Assembly (NCBI GenBank): GCA_002030045.1
Contig: LQBI01000009.1
Span: 1-54,275 of the forward strand
Direction: 5' to 3'
From: Candidatus Aegiribacteria sp. MLS_C
GTDB lineage: Bacteria > Fermentibacterota > Fermentibacteria > Fermentibacterales > JCC-6
DNA: 54,275 nt
Shown here: positions 16,220-25,428 of the stretch, in pieces
Layout: each line of letters opens with the position of its first letter
How positions within the stretch are numbered: position 1 is the stretch's first letter
Position numbers and translations under genes: made by a program
Notes under the pieces: generated by a model
Told to the model about the DNA's origin: nothing
Database searches by the model: none
The model's input: only the letters and a program-made list of their open reading frames with translations

Positions 16220-17545
16220 ATGCATAGAATCCTCCTTTTCACCGGATGCATCCTGATGGTGCTCTCATCCTGCGGCGAACCGGCAAGGCCGAACATAGTC
16301 ATGATAGTCATCGACACGCTGAGGGCGGAGAACCTCTCCTGCTACGGCTACGGAAGGAATACCACCCCTTCCATCGACAGCCTGGCTGCGGCGGGGACAC
16401 TCTGGACCAGTTGCATCGCCCAGTCCAGCTGGACGCTGCCGAGTTTCACATCAATGCTCACCGGGACATCGGAGAGGACCCACGGGGCCGGTGTAGACCC
16501 TGAACTCACCGACATGGATGAAGGATCGGAATGGTGGTCTTGCGAGAACATGCTTCATCCCGATGCCCCCTACCTTCCCACCATTCTCCGTGACTACGGC
16601 TACCGGACCTACGGGCATTTCAATACGGCTTATGTCGACAGTGTGCACGGATTCAGCAGAGGTTTCGACCGATACACCTGCCAGACGGGTGCGCCTGCAG
16701 ATGCGGACGTCATCGTCCAGGGGTTCATCGGCTGGGCGGACAGCACGGATTCGGAGGAGCCCTTCTTCGCCCTTCTTCACCTGTTCGACCCCCACGCGCC
16801 TTACGACCCGCCTTCACCCTACGATACGCTCTTCGGTCCCCTGGCGGAGGAGCACAGGACCTTCTGGGACGTGAGCAGGGACAGTACCCGGAGGTCGATC
16901 AGCGACCCCGGGAACCGCCAGCATTACATCGATCTGTACGACGGGGAGATAGCCTTCGCCGATGCCCAGCTGGGACGCCTGTTCTCCTTCATCAGGTCCG
17001 AAGGGCTTGCCGGGAACACCATGATAATAGTCGTGGCGGACCACGGGGAGGAATTCCTCGAGCACGGAGGTTTCGGCCACGGCCACGCCTTCTACCAGCA
17101 GATAGTACATGTGCCCCTCATCTTAAGCGGTGCTTCCATTCCCGCCGGTGTCAGGGACACTGCCTGGGTCGGTCATTTCGACATAGCTCCAACCATTCTG
17201 GCCATGCTGGACATCGAGGTCCCTGAAGTCATGGAAGGTAACGACCTGTTCAGCCCTTCGCGGGTTTCCAGGGTCATACCCAGCAGCGGAAAACTGTACA
17301 TGGAGAACGACTGGATATGCTCAGTGGTACGCGACGGCGTAAAGACCCTTCGAATGGACGATGGAACCCGGTTCATCGACTTCTCCGCGAACCTGGTCAC
17401 CGACCCCGGAGAGATGGAGCTGGAGGAAGTGGAGAACAGCGGAGATCTGGATAACTACATGCTCACTCCCAGGGCATGGGAACCGATGCAGGTCCGTATG
17501 GATGAGTCATTGAGCCCGGCGCTGAGGGACCTGGGGTATTTCTGA
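16220..17545 (+). CDS. Sulfatase-fold (alkaline phosphatase superfamily) lipoprotein
   Basis: A 441-residue exported metal-dependent hydrolase or transferase. The lipoprotein signal ends in 'MVLSSC' (Cys18). The metal site is formed by 'IVMIVIDTLRAENLSCYGYG' (Asp32) and 'VVADHGEEFLEHGGFGHGH'. The nucleophile region is 'QSSWTLPSFTSMLTG'. A classical sulfatase has C/S-x-P-S-R to make formylglycine, but here the aligned residue is Thr72 (T-L-P-S-F). The enzyme is thus more like the Thr-dependent phosphoethanolamine or phosphoglycerol transferase group, or a non-FGly hydrolase. It is probably attached to a membrane facing the periplasm. It shares an operon with the propeller lipoprotein, and a hairpin follows. 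Confidence 0.85.
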   Translation: MHRILLFTGCILMVLSSCGEPARPNIVMIVIDTLRAENLSCYGYGRNTTPSIDSLAAAGTLWTSCIAQSSWTLPSFTSMLTGTSERTHGAGVDPELTDMDEGSEWWSCENMLHPDAPYLPTILRDYGYRTYGHFNTAYVDSVHGFSRGFDRYTCQTGAPADADVIVQGFIGWADSTDSEEPFFALLHLFDPHAPYDPPSPYDTLFGPLAEEHRTFWDVSRDSTRRSISDPGNRQHYIDLYDGEIAFADAQLGRLFSFIRSEGLAGNTMIIVVADHGEEFLEHGGFGHGHAFYQQIVHVPLILSGASIPAGVRDTAWVGHFDIAPTILAMLDIEVPEVMEGNDLFSPSRVSRVIPSSGKLYMENDWICSVVRDGVKTLRMDDGTRFIDFSANLVTDPGEMELEEVENSGDLDNYMLTPRAWEPMQVRMDESLSPALRDLGYF

Positions 17546-17570
17546 CCGTATCCCGGCGTTCTCGATACGG
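17546..17570 (+). terminator. Hairpin after the sulfatase operon
   Basis: CCGTATC / GATACGG is a perfect 7-bp stem with an 11-nt loop, immediately after the stop codon. There is no long U tract. A terminator is plausible. Confidence 0.45.
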
Positions 17571-17677
17571 GATGTCCGGTCATCCGCGTGAGGACAGGTC
17601 TTCGGGTTGGGAACCATTTGGCCATGGTTACCATGAAGCAGCCGGCGGGGGCAGGCGAAGCCGGTCCGTTCCAGAGA

Positions 17678-18331
17678 TCAGCCCCTGCCGGTCAGCATCC
17701 TCCTGAACCAGTGCGACAACGGCGCGAATATGGCAGCGAACAGGACACCCAGGGCGATTCCCGCCGTAAGCGTCACCGACCCCCACTCACCGGTAGCAAG
17801 GCCCGTAACAAGTACCGCAGCGGCAGACAGCACCAGGCCGAGAAGGACGAACCTCTTCAGGCATCCTCCGAAGTCGAAGGGCTCCCTGGCACCGGAGAGC
17901 TCGGGCGCCCTGACGAGTTCGGGCCTGGTCCTCTGCACCATCTCGACTATCCTGAAGGGGGCCCTGTCGTTGGCATTGAACCTGGGAAGCTTGCTGAAGG
18001 TTATGTTCATCAGCTTCTCACCGGGGAGCTTGAGCAGAAGGGAACCCGTGATGGCGTGGGTGAGAGCCCCCTGCAGGTTCAGCTTCAGGAGTTTCGGGGT
18101 AGAGGAGTCGCCTTTCGCCGGGTAGATGAGTTCGATGTCCTCGAATGGTATCCTTCTGAATTCCTTCTCCTTGAAGGTGATGGTAACGTATTCCAGGACC
18201 AGGGCGGAAGGGGTTGCTCCGATCAGTACGTTCCTGGTTCCGACGGTTCCCCATCCGCAGGCGGTGATATCCTCGCCGGACCTTTCCCGGAGCCTCTTCT
18301 CAAGCTCCTCGCCGTTCCTGATCCCTGTCAT
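17678..18331 (-). CDS. Membrane-anchored hypothetical protein
   Basis: A 217-residue protein. The N-terminal ~150 residues are soluble and read like a PH-like or DUF-type beta domain ('NVLIGATPSALVLEYVTITF', 'KEFRRIPFEDIELIYPAKG'), where a basic protein is followed by threshold-type 'F.DI..I' elements. Two hydrophobic helices follow at about residues 158-177 and 181-200, with a short basic tail ('HWFRRMLTGRG'). I infer a cytoplasmic lipid-binding-like domain anchored by a hairpin at its C-terminus. The family is not recognised. It stands alone between the operon on the left and the S9 peptidase on the right. Confidence 0.6.
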   Translation of the reverse strand: MTGIRNGEELEKRLRERSGEDITACGWGTVGTRNVLIGATPSALVLEYVTITFKEKEFRRIPFEDIELIYPAKGDSSTPKLLKLNLQGALTHAITGSLLLKLPGEKLMNITFSKLPRFNANDRAPFRIVEMVQRTRPELVRAPELSGAREPFDFGGCLKRFVLLGLVLSAAAVLVTGLATGEWGSVTLTAGIALGVLFAAIFAPLSHWFRRMLTGRG

Positions 18332-18735
18332 TCCATTCTCCTATGAAAGGTACCTTGTGGAAAGGGTGCCGACACCGGAAGTCTGAAAACCTGTCTCTAC
18401 ATAATCCGCTTCACGCTTCCGCAGGGAATTTGCATTCCTCCTCCAGCCCCGTCAATTCCGGGCCTCGCCAATGATACCGGGGCGGGAGTCAGCTGCGCTT
18501 GATCCTTCAGGTTCCGCGAGGTGCATTCCGGCAGCTCCCTGTAAGCGGTAGAGGGAGTTGCCGGCTGTGCCGCATCACTTCCGATCGCTTGCCCGGCTTG
18601 CCGCATCGTTTCCTCATAATGCCGGTTTCTATCAGCTGGCGTACGCATAGCACTCCGCCGATCCCGGGGAAAAAGCTCCGTGTGATCGAGCCGCGTATCT
18701 GTTATTATTGCCATAACCGCCCGGGAGGAGATACG
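18332..18735. other. Intergenic between divergent genes
   Basis: No gene is supported. Frames running through it are upstream extensions with poor protein character. The last ~40 bp (around TTATTATTGCC) is AT-rich and may hold the promoter of the S9 peptidase. Confidence 0.4.
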
Positions 18736-20535
18736 ATGGCCGTCGGAAAGACACTTACCGCTGAACAGCTGATGAAGAACACGAAGTACCTCCTTCCCTC
18801 GCTGTCCCGGGACAACATGAAGCTGCTGTTCGCCAGCGACGAGGGAGGGGTGCCGAACACCTGCGAGATGGACATGCGTGAAGGTTCGGTGAGGAAGCTC
18901 ACGGATTCCGGGGAGCCGGTCTATCCCATGGGCTACGCCGGAAACGGAAGCAGGTTCCTCTTTGCGAAGGACGAGGGAGGGAACGAGCTGTTCCACATAT
19001 ACCTGCAGGACGGCGACCGTTGCACGGACCTCACCGATGCCCGGGGGGCCGTGGCCCACTTCTTCACCTGGAACGAGGACAGGAGCGGCTTCTTCTTCAC
19101 ATGGAACAGGAGGGACAACCGTTTCTTCGACCTGTGGCACATGGACCTTGATAACATGGACAAGGTGATGGTCTACGAGAACGGCAGGTACAACATAGGG
19201 GCAGTGGACCTGTCGGGTTCCCTGGTGGCGCTGGAGCTGGAGAATACCGGCAATGACAGCGACATCTACCTGTACGACGGGAAGACCGGGACGGAGAAAC
19301 TGTTGACGCCCCATTCGGGGGAGGTGAAGTTCTCCGCGGCGGGTTTCTCAAGGGACGGCTCGAGACTCTTCATGCTCACAGACGAGGGACGGGAGTTCCG
19401 GTACCTGGCGGTCCTGGACCTGAATACACTGGAGAGGGAGGAGCTGATGGTCTTCCAGGGGGACGTCAGGGGAGTCTCCTTCTCCGACGACTGTAAGAAG
19501 ATGGCCGTCCTGGCGGGGATCAAGGGAAGTACAGGCCTGTTCATCCGGGACATGGACACCGGCAGCGATAGGGAAGTGAAGGGCCTTCCCAAGGGGCAGA
19601 CGATGAGCCCGCGCTTCTCACCGGACAACACGTTCCTGACCTTCGTGGCCGGTACCTCCGCGCGTCCCGAGGACATCCACGTGCTGTCACTGGGATCGGA
19701 CGAACTCCGGAGAGTCACCAGGGCTCTCAACCCGGAGGTGGACCCGGAAGACCTGACCGAAGGCACCTACCGGGAGTTCGAATCCTTTGACGGCCTCCGG
19801 GTGCCGGGCATCCTGTACAGGCCCCAGGATGCGTCCGTGTCCGAACCGGTCCCTGCCGTGGTGTTCGTGCACGGCGGTCCCGGCGGGGAGAGCGTGCTGT
19901 TTTACACGCCCATGATACAGCTGATGGTCAACCACGGCTTCGCGGTGTTCTGCGTGAACAACAGGGGAAGCTCGGGCTACGGGAAGACCTTCTTCAGGGC
20001 CGCGGACCACAGGCACGGGGAAGTTGACCTGGACGACTGCGTCTGGGCGGGAAAGTACCTCAGGAGCCTGCCCTTCGTCGACCCTGGCAGGGTCGGCATC
20101 ATGGGCGGAAGCTACGGCGGCTACATGACCCTCGCTGCGCTAGCCTTCCGGCCGGATGCCTTCAAAGTCGGCGTGGACCTCTTCGGCATATCGAACTGGC
20201 TTCGGACACTCCGGGAGATGCCGGTCTGGTGGGGGGCCCACAGGGAAGTGCTCCTTCGCAAGATAGGAGACCCGGACACCGAGGAGGAGTACCTGAGGAG
20301 CATCTCGCCCCTCTTCCACTACGGGAACATCCGGAAACCCCTCCTGGTGATACAGGGGGCCAACGATCCGCGGGTGCTGCAGGCGGAGTCGGACGAGATC
20401 GTGGAGAAGGTCCGGGAGGCCGGGGTGCCGGTGGAATACGTGCTCTTCGACGACGAGGGGCACGGTTTCCGGAAGAAGTCCAACCAGATAACGGCCGACG
20501 ACGCCATAGTGGGATTCCTGGAGGAGTACCTCTAG
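18736..20535 (+). CDS. S9 family (prolyl oligopeptidase/acylaminoacyl-peptidase-like) peptidase
   Basis: A 599-residue serine peptidase. The ATG at 18736 has GGGAGGAG 5 nt upstream; a longer frame to 18499 has no support. The N-terminal ~350 residues form a WD/TolB-like propeller ('SRDNMKLLFASDEGG', 'FSRDGSRLFMLTDEGREFRY') that gates the active site. The alpha/beta hydrolase domain carries 'VVFVHGGPGGES', the nucleophile in 'GIMGGSYGGYM' (Ser459), Asp544 in 'GANDPRV' and His576 in 'DEGHGF'. No signal peptide is seen, so it probably finishes peptide degradation in the cytoplasm. The arrangement is complete for the family. Confidence 0.92.
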   Translation: MAVGKTLTAEQLMKNTKYLLPSLSRDNMKLLFASDEGGVPNTCEMDMREGSVRKLTDSGEPVYPMGYAGNGSRFLFAKDEGGNELFHIYLQDGDRCTDLTDARGAVAHFFTWNEDRSGFFFTWNRRDNRFFDLWHMDLDNMDKVMVYENGRYNIGAVDLSGSLVALELENTGNDSDIYLYDGKTGTEKLLTPHSGEVKFSAAGFSRDGSRLFMLTDEGREFRYLAVLDLNTLEREELMVFQGDVRGVSFSDDCKKMAVLAGIKGSTGLFIRDMDTGSDREVKGLPKGQTMSPRFSPDNTFLTFVAGTSARPEDIHVLSLGSDELRRVTRALNPEVDPEDLTEGTYREFESFDGLRVPGILYRPQDASVSEPVPAVVFVHGGPGGESVLFYTPMIQLMVNHGFAVFCVNNRGSSGYGKTFFRAADHRHGEVDLDDCVWAGKYLRSLPFVDPGRVGIMGGSYGGYMTLAALAFRPDAFKVGVDLFGISNWLRTLREMPVWWGAHREVLLRKIGDPDTEEEYLRSISPLFHYGNIRKPLLVIQGANDPRVLQAESDEIVEKVREAGVPVEYVLFDDEGHGFRKKSNQITADDAIVGFLEEYL

Positions 20536-20696
20536 AAAAGGCTCCCCGTCACGGGCAGGAAGGGACAGGGCCTGTTCTCGGGCCCTAGGCTGCAGCAGGG
20601 CGCCGGGATGCCGATCCCGGCACGGTCGGCGACATCCACGATGTTCCTGTTACTCGGAGCTGTCTTCACGCGTCCGTCTTCTATCGTTACCTTCAT
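20532..20696 (-). CDS. Small ferredoxin-domain-like ORF, possibly a remnant
   Basis: ATG 20696 opens 54 codons starting M-K-V-T-I-E-D-G-R-V and containing 'NIVDVADRAGIGIPAPCC' and a second Cys in 'ENRPC'. This resembles the first half of plant-type 2Fe-2S domains ('...IL.AA..AGI.IP.LC'), as in NADH dehydrogenase and hydrogenase subunits, but the later cluster cysteines are missing. No good ribosome site is present, and two GC hairpins fall inside it. It is therefore either a decayed ferredoxin gene or a small protein of unknown role. It overlaps the S9 stop by 4 nt on the opposite strand. Confidence 0.35.
   Translation of the reverse strand: MKVTIEDGRVKTAPSNRNIVDVADRAGIGIPAPCCSLGPENRPCPFLPVTGSLF
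20567..20621 (+). terminator. Two GC hairpins after the S9 peptidase
   Basis: AGGGCC/GGCCCT (20567-20572 with 20581-20586) and GCCGGGA/TCCCGGC (20602-20608 with 20615-20621) lie just beyond the stop. No U tract is present. They could end transcription from either side. Confidence 0.35.
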
Positions 20697-20765
20697 GATA
20701 ATGTACTTTGCTGTTGCCGACTCCGGCGTAATCCAGCCGATTCCTGCAAGGCGCCAACAATGGAG

Positions 20766-21383
20766 TTAATCCGGACCCCTGCCGGCTGTGATCAGTTTCA
20801 CTATGCCGAACAGATTGTCCTCGACGGATGATACCTCGAAGCCGGCATTCCTGATGCTGCTCAGGGTCCTCCTCACCATGGAGTCGCCGAGGATCGGCCT
20901 CGTGAATCTGCTCATCGCGCAGAGGAAGATGTTCAGTATCGGGTTCCCGCTCCTCATGTGCTCGAGGAATACGGCCTTCCCTCCGGGTTCCAGTACCCTC
21001 CTGATCTCCATCAGGCCTTTCATGGGATGGGGAACGGTACAGAAGACGAATGTGCTGATCACGGTGCTGAAGGAGCCATCGGCGTAGTCCATGTCCTCCA
21101 GGTCCATTTCCCGGAGTTCGACGAGCGGCATGCCCGGCTGTTCGGCCTTCCTCGCGGCCACCTCCAGCATGCCGGGGCTGAAGTCGATGGCCGAGAGTTC
21201 CATGCCGGAAGGATAGAACTCCAGGTTCTTGCCGGTGCCTACACCCACTTCCAGCGTACGACCCTCGGCGTATTCGACCGCCCTGCACCTGAGCCTCCTG
21301 AAGAGCAGCCTCTCCATTGGCCATTCCATCAGGTCGTAGATGCCTGCCATCCTCGAATACTTCTCCGCGGGGCCGTGTTCCAT
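20766..21383 (-). CDS. Class I SAM-dependent methyltransferase
   Basis: A 205-residue methyltransferase of the UbiE/phosphatidylethanolamine N-methyltransferase-like type. The SAM-binding motif I is 'RTLEVGVGTGKNLEFYP' (residues ~42-58), with an acidic end of strand 2 in 'LSAIDFSPGMLEVA', motif II 'EMDLEDMDYADGSFSTVIST' and post-motif 'EIRRVLEPGGKAVFLEHM'. The 'YDLMEWPMER' N-terminus is typical of lipid- or quinone-methylating members. A helix with 'NPILNIFLCAMSRF' may touch the membrane. The substrate cannot be told. It is encoded alone. Confidence 0.88.
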   Translation of the reverse strand: MEHGPAEKYSRMAGIYDLMEWPMERLLFRRLRCRAVEYAEGRTLEVGVGTGKNLEFYPSGMELSAIDFSPGMLEVAARKAEQPGMPLVELREMDLEDMDYADGSFSTVISTFVFCTVPHPMKGLMEIRRVLEPGGKAVFLEHMRSGNPILNIFLCAMSRFTRPILGDSMVRRTLSSIRNAGFEVSSVEDNLFGIVKLITAGRGPD

Positions 21384-21773
21384 GTTCCCAGTATACGGAC
21401 AGCCGTGGATTCCGCAAGCCGTCTGGAACCGGAATACGCAGCGTCAGGAGGCGAGGGCACGGCTTCAGGAAGATGGCCTTCTCCAGTTCTGCGGAAAAGG
21501 GGCGGCAATCTGACCCTGCCTGCACAGCTCTACCGAAGACGCGGGAGTTTCATACCTGACCCTGAGCATAAGCATCCGCATACATGGCTCAAGATTGATG
21601 GTGGACCGATCATGAATGCATGCTTCACGGAACGGTTAATAACACGGATCATGGTAGGCAAGGCGCCTGGCGGGAGGATGGGCAGCCGGGCGCCTGCGGG
21701 CTGCCCCTGGTGGAATCGCTGCCGTCGATCGCGCTGCAGGAAGGCTCATCGGGGTCAGGGCATGCGCCCCGGC
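21384..21773. other. Intergenic, no gene recognised
   Basis: No coding frame with protein character or ribosome site was seen on either strand. Confidence 0.4.
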
Positions 21774-22187
21774 TCAGGCTTTCAGGAGTTCATCAACTGT
21801 AAGACCGGCCAGGGATACTCCCTTTTGGGCAAGCACCGGCGACGCCCCGTCCATGGCCGCCCGGGAGAGCAGCTCCGAGTTCCCGAGGAGAGTATTCCCG
21901 GTCATGCTTCCGCTCACCGCGCCGAGTTCATTCTTGAAGGACCTGACCACCAGATCTCTGAGGTAGTTGGAGAATTGCTTCAGAGAATCGCTGCTATGCG
22001 CGTCGCATCCGTTCTCCGCCAGCAGAGCGGCGTCGGCGATCTCGCAGCTGAACCTGCCGAAGGCCCGAATGCTGCCGATGCCGTCCGAGAACTGCACCAT
22101 CAGCGGGGATGATATTTCCCACCGTATCTCGCGCCACTCTTCCGGAGCCGTACTTACGGTCTTCTTCCTTCTTCCGAACAATCCCAT
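21774..22187 (-). CDS. Short SPFH-like protein
   Basis: A 137-residue protein starting M-G-L-F-G-R-R-K-K. The centre ('PLMVQFSDGIGSIRAFGRFS') and the following 'EIADAALLAENG' and 'FSNYLRDLVVRSFKNELGA' resemble the middle of YdjI-type SPFH (band 7) proteins. Those normally have ~350 residues with an N-terminal membrane-associated part and a C-terminal zinc ribbon. Both ends are missing here. The short N-terminus is still fused in frame to the core, so this may be a natural mini-version or an internally deleted gene. The likely location is cytoplasmic or membrane-associated. Confidence 0.5.
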   Translation of the reverse strand: MGLFGRRKKTVSTAPEEWREIRWEISSPLMVQFSDGIGSIRAFGRFSCEIADAALLAENGCDAHSSDSLKQFSNYLRDLVVRSFKNELGAVSGSMTGNTLLGNSELLSRAAMDGASPVLAQKGVSLAGLTVDELLKA

Positions 22188-22678
22188 GACAGCCGTCCCT
22201 CCAGTCTGAATAACATATGAGAACCAGTCTTAGGGAGCCACCGCCCTCATCACAGTGGAATCCACATCGTCAACGGTCATGCGGATGCCCTGGAAGGGTG
22301 CATGTCCCTGCGCTCATCGGGCTGGGCCGCGATAACCACCGAGGCCCTTCCGCGAGAATGAACCCCGGAAGCCCTGACCGGCAATCCCTCCCGGCAGGAC
22401 CAGGGCTTCCCGAGCCATTCCGGTCCGTTACATGTCTTGAAGGCCAGCTCGAACATCCTCAGGCGGACCTTCGGCCGCTGCGGATCCACTGAGGGTCTCT
22501 TCGTGCCTGCCGTCCGTGATCCTGGCTCTCGTCAGGCTGAACGCAAGACGGGTCTCCCTTCCCCTGCCGAGTAACAGGAAACTTAATCTCACAAGAAATG
22601 TGCAAAGCTAAACATGAATAATCGCGTGAACATGTATTCAGTGTCGTTCACCTATCCTGAAGGATACACTTTTCAACA
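22188..22678. other. Intergenic, decayed sequence
   Basis: No intact gene is seen. Frames are short. An AT-rich part around 22590-22680 precedes the sorting-tail remnant and may belong to the same lost gene. Confidence 0.4.
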
Positions 22679-22876
22679 ATGACTTACGTGATCGCGGATC
22701 ATCGAAATGTTCCCGGCCGTGTCAAACACGAGGCACAGCCTCTTTCGGAATACCTTGCCGCCGGTGTTCATCAGGTCTGCCGGATTCCGGGGAGTTCTCC
22801 TCCAGCTGGGGAGTACACTGTTGTTATGAGTGCGCATGGAACCAACGTTTCACAGACGGTGGTGCTTCCGCGGTAG
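22679..22876 (+). pseudogene. Remnant of a C-terminal sorting tail
   Basis: The last ~55 codons read 'NVPGRVKHEAQPLSEYLAAG', 'VHQV', then 'PAGEYTVVMSAHGTNVSQTV' and end V-L-P-R. This is the second half of the same FlgD-Ig-like/Por-like tail found on six exported proteins in this window ('..GR.V......L.aG.H.v.....PaG.Y.v......' ending V-x-R). The rest of the protein is absent and the 'YD..G' part is damaged. It is therefore a 3' remnant of a secreted-protein gene. It ends 2 bp before the stop of the oppositely oriented transporter gene. Confidence 0.5.
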
Positions 22877-22877
22877 C

Positions 22878-24731
22878 TTATCCCTCGCGCATTCTCTTGG
22901 AAAGCAGCACCAGATCCCTCAACCCCTGGGGCGTTCTGCATTTCTCCCATGCGCTGTCGAAGCCGGAGGCTGTAGTTATCTGCGCGATTGCCATAAGCGC
23001 TTTCAGGTGAAAGTTCCTTTCATCCATGGTTCCCGCAAGGATGAACACCGTGTGCACAGGGCCGGTGCCTTCTTCGAAATCAATCCCATCCCTGCACCTT
23101 GCCAGGGTGACTGAGAATTTGTGCTCACCAGGAATAATGATGTGGGGTATGGCCAGCCCGGGTCTCAGGGCGGTGGGGGAGGTTCTCTCCCTTTCCAGAA
23201 GCAGTTTGAAAAGCTCGGTCTTGTCCATGTCAAGCTTTTCCGAAAGCCTCTCGGACGCAATGTGAAGAAACTCCTCCAGCCCAAGGGCCTTTTTGATATC
23301 CAGTATCTCCGCTTCAAGAACAAGCTTGTCAAACCTGTCCTCGGTTATCACATCCCTGTCCATCAGAACACTTTTGAGTTCCTTTTCTATGGACCCGTCC
23401 CTGGGCTTGAGCTCTTTTGGAAATATCCTGTCGGCCAGGCAGAGAAGGGCGGAATCCTTGGCGACTCTGCTTCTTGAGTAGATGAAATACCAGAGAGTAC
23501 CTCCCAGTGAGATGGCCAGGAACGCAATAAGCGCCTTCATCCCGATCATTATCATAAGAACTGTCATGGTGACGATACCGGCTATCTGCGTCCAGGGATA
23601 GAGAGGGGTTCTGAATGAAGGCCTGTATGTGTGTATCCTGCTTTCCCTCATCACGATCACGGCGATATTGCTCAGCACGTACAGCAGAAGCTGCATCGCA
23701 CTGGCCATTTTCACCAGGCTTTCAAAATCAAGGAACATCATACCTGCGATGAATCCGCCGGTTAAAAGTATTGAAACCCAGGGAGTTCCCCGATTTGTAC
23801 CAATTCTGGCTATTATGCCCGGGATCAGCCTGTCTCGGCTCATTGCCATCGGGAACCGGGCGGAGGCCATTATCCCCGCATTGGCTGTGGAGAGAAATGC
23901 CAGAACCGCTGCGATGGTCAGGACAATGTAGCCTGTATTGCCTGCGAAGGCTCTTCCCGCGTCGGAGAGGGGGGTCATGGAAGCCGCCAGCGCCGGCCCG
24001 TCCAGTGTGCCCACGCAGACCAGAACCGATGTGAAGTAAAGGAAGGTTACCACCGCCAGGGCGCTTATCAAGCCCAGGGGTATATCCCTTTTGGGGTTTG
24101 AAGACTCCTCGGAAACGCTGGCTGCTTTGGTGAGTCCTCCGAAGGCAACGAAAACCAGCGCAGTGGCCTCCAGGAAACCCTTTATCCCCCCTGTGAAAAA
24201 AGGTGTCATCCTTACCGCCGATGTGTGAACGCTGCCCACCACGGAGAAAACAAGCAGTATGGCCAGAAGACCGACAACGAGGATTACCTGGGTCCTACCC
24301 GCGTGGGATACTCCCCTGAGGTTGAGAACCGTGAAAAAAGCGCAGGCTATCAGACTGAAGAGCAGGCCGTCGATCTGAGGCAGAAGTGCCTGAAGGAATA
24401 TCCTGATCCCCACGAAGGCAAAGGCTGTTTTGATACTGATGCTGGACCATGCGGCTATGCCGGCTATGGTGCCGGCAAGATGTCCCAAGGATCTGTCCAA
24501 GAAGTAGTAGTCTCCGCCAGCCTTCGGCATGGCTGTGGTCAGTTCAATTTTACTGAGAAGTGCGGGGACGATAAGTATTCCGGCAAAAAGATAGGCAAGA
24601 ACAGCCGAAGGACCGGCGTAGGCGTAGGCAAGCCCCGGAAGAACGAAGAGGCCGGAACTTATCATCGAACCGGTTGCAACGGAGAAAAGGTCGGGAAGCT
24701 TAAGGCTTCTGCGAAGTTCCTGCGCGGTCAT
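22878..24731 (-). CDS. APC-family amino-acid permease fused to a PTS EIIA domain
   Basis: A 617-residue protein. Residues ~1-420 form a 12-helix APC transporter ('DLFSVATGSMISSGLFVLPG' at the start carries the helix-1 G-S/A-G substrate motif). After a linker, residues ~470-610 form a fructose/nitrogen-type EIIA domain ('LFKLLLERERTSPTALRPGL', then 'AIPHIIIPGE', with the phosphorylatable His in 'AIPH'). EIIA domains take phosphate from HPr, so transport may be tuned by PEP/phosphate status, or the domain may act only as a sensor. Permease-EIIA fusions are known in some bacteria and archaea; no HPr or EI gene lies here. No operon partner is present. Confidence 0.88.
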   Translation of the reverse strand: MTAQELRRSLKLPDLFSVATGSMISSGLFVLPGLAYAYAGPSAVLAYLFAGILIVPALLSKIELTTAMPKAGGDYYFLDRSLGHLAGTIAGIAAWSSISIKTAFAFVGIRIFLQALLPQIDGLLFSLIACAFFTVLNLRGVSHAGRTQVILVVGLLAILLVFSVVGSVHTSAVRMTPFFTGGIKGFLEATALVFVAFGGLTKAASVSEESSNPKRDIPLGLISALAVVTFLYFTSVLVCVGTLDGPALAASMTPLSDAGRAFAGNTGYIVLTIAAVLAFLSTANAGIMASARFPMAMSRDRLIPGIIARIGTNRGTPWVSILLTGGFIAGMMFLDFESLVKMASAMQLLLYVLSNIAVIVMRESRIHTYRPSFRTPLYPWTQIAGIVTMTVLMIMIGMKALIAFLAISLGGTLWYFIYSRSRVAKDSALLCLADRIFPKELKPRDGSIEKELKSVLMDRDVITEDRFDKLVLEAEILDIKKALGLEEFLHIASERLSEKLDMDKTELFKLLLERERTSPTALRPGLAIPHIIIPGEHKFSVTLARCRDGIDFEEGTGPVHTVFILAGTMDERNFHLKALMAIAQITTASGFDSAWEKCRTPQGLRDLVLLSKRMREG

Positions 24732-25410
24732 TGCTGCTCCTCAGTTCTGTAAGGCTTTTAATCTACGAAGCCGTTGCTGTACTGTCAGCGGTTGCGTCCG
24801 AAGTCTGCGTCCCATCACCTTGCCTGCAGGGTGTCCCTCTTCCCGCCAGTGATTCTGTATCGGTATTCGCCGCCGGTGGAGGGGCGGGCGAGTTCCACAT
24901 GAACATAGTCTGATATGGTTCTAAGCTTCTTCCGGCCGTTGCCCGCTGGAAATCCTTCATTACCGGCACTGCAAAGTGTCAGTGCTTCCACAGTGTTCCC
25001 GAGGTTCTATCTGCATGCGGCATGCCTGGCGCTTTCAGTCACATCGGAGTGCCTGGAAATGGCCGGGAGTATTCCTGGGACAACAACAACGATCATGAGT
25101 TCTATCAGGGAGAAGGCATTCCGCCGGGGCCTCATATTTCTCCTCTTCCAAAGGCTGCCGCGTCCATGTCCGAAATGCACAGGAGACCGCCGTGTGTTTC
25201 CAGTGACCGGGAACCTTCTCCTTCAAGGATGTATATGAAGCGCGGCGGAAGGACCAGGTCCGAAGCCGCTGGAAGGGAACCGTTCAGATGGATGAATTGA
25301 TCCACCCTGCAGGCCACCGCCAGGACAGAATCCCTCTCAAGCTGCTCTGGTCTGTGAGGAGTATCCATTATTCCCCCCATCCTGCATTATTTTAGGGCAC
25401 TCTTACCCAC
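24732..25410. other. Intergenic with one doubtful small ORF
   Basis: The only candidate is a 78-codon minus-strand frame at 25132-25368 starting M-D-T-P-H-R-P-E-Q-L, with GGGGGG 4 nt upstream and a 'PRFIYILEGEGSRSLETHGG' core. It is protein-like but not recognised. The rest shows nothing. The end (25400-25430) is AT-rich. Confidence 0.35.
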
Positions 25411-25428
25411 TTGATTATACTAGAAAAT

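Noticed and set aside
18397-19314. Long minus-strand frame opposite the S9 peptidase
   Set aside because: It is a shadow of the GC-rich codon pattern of the peptidase, Val/His-rich with no motif.
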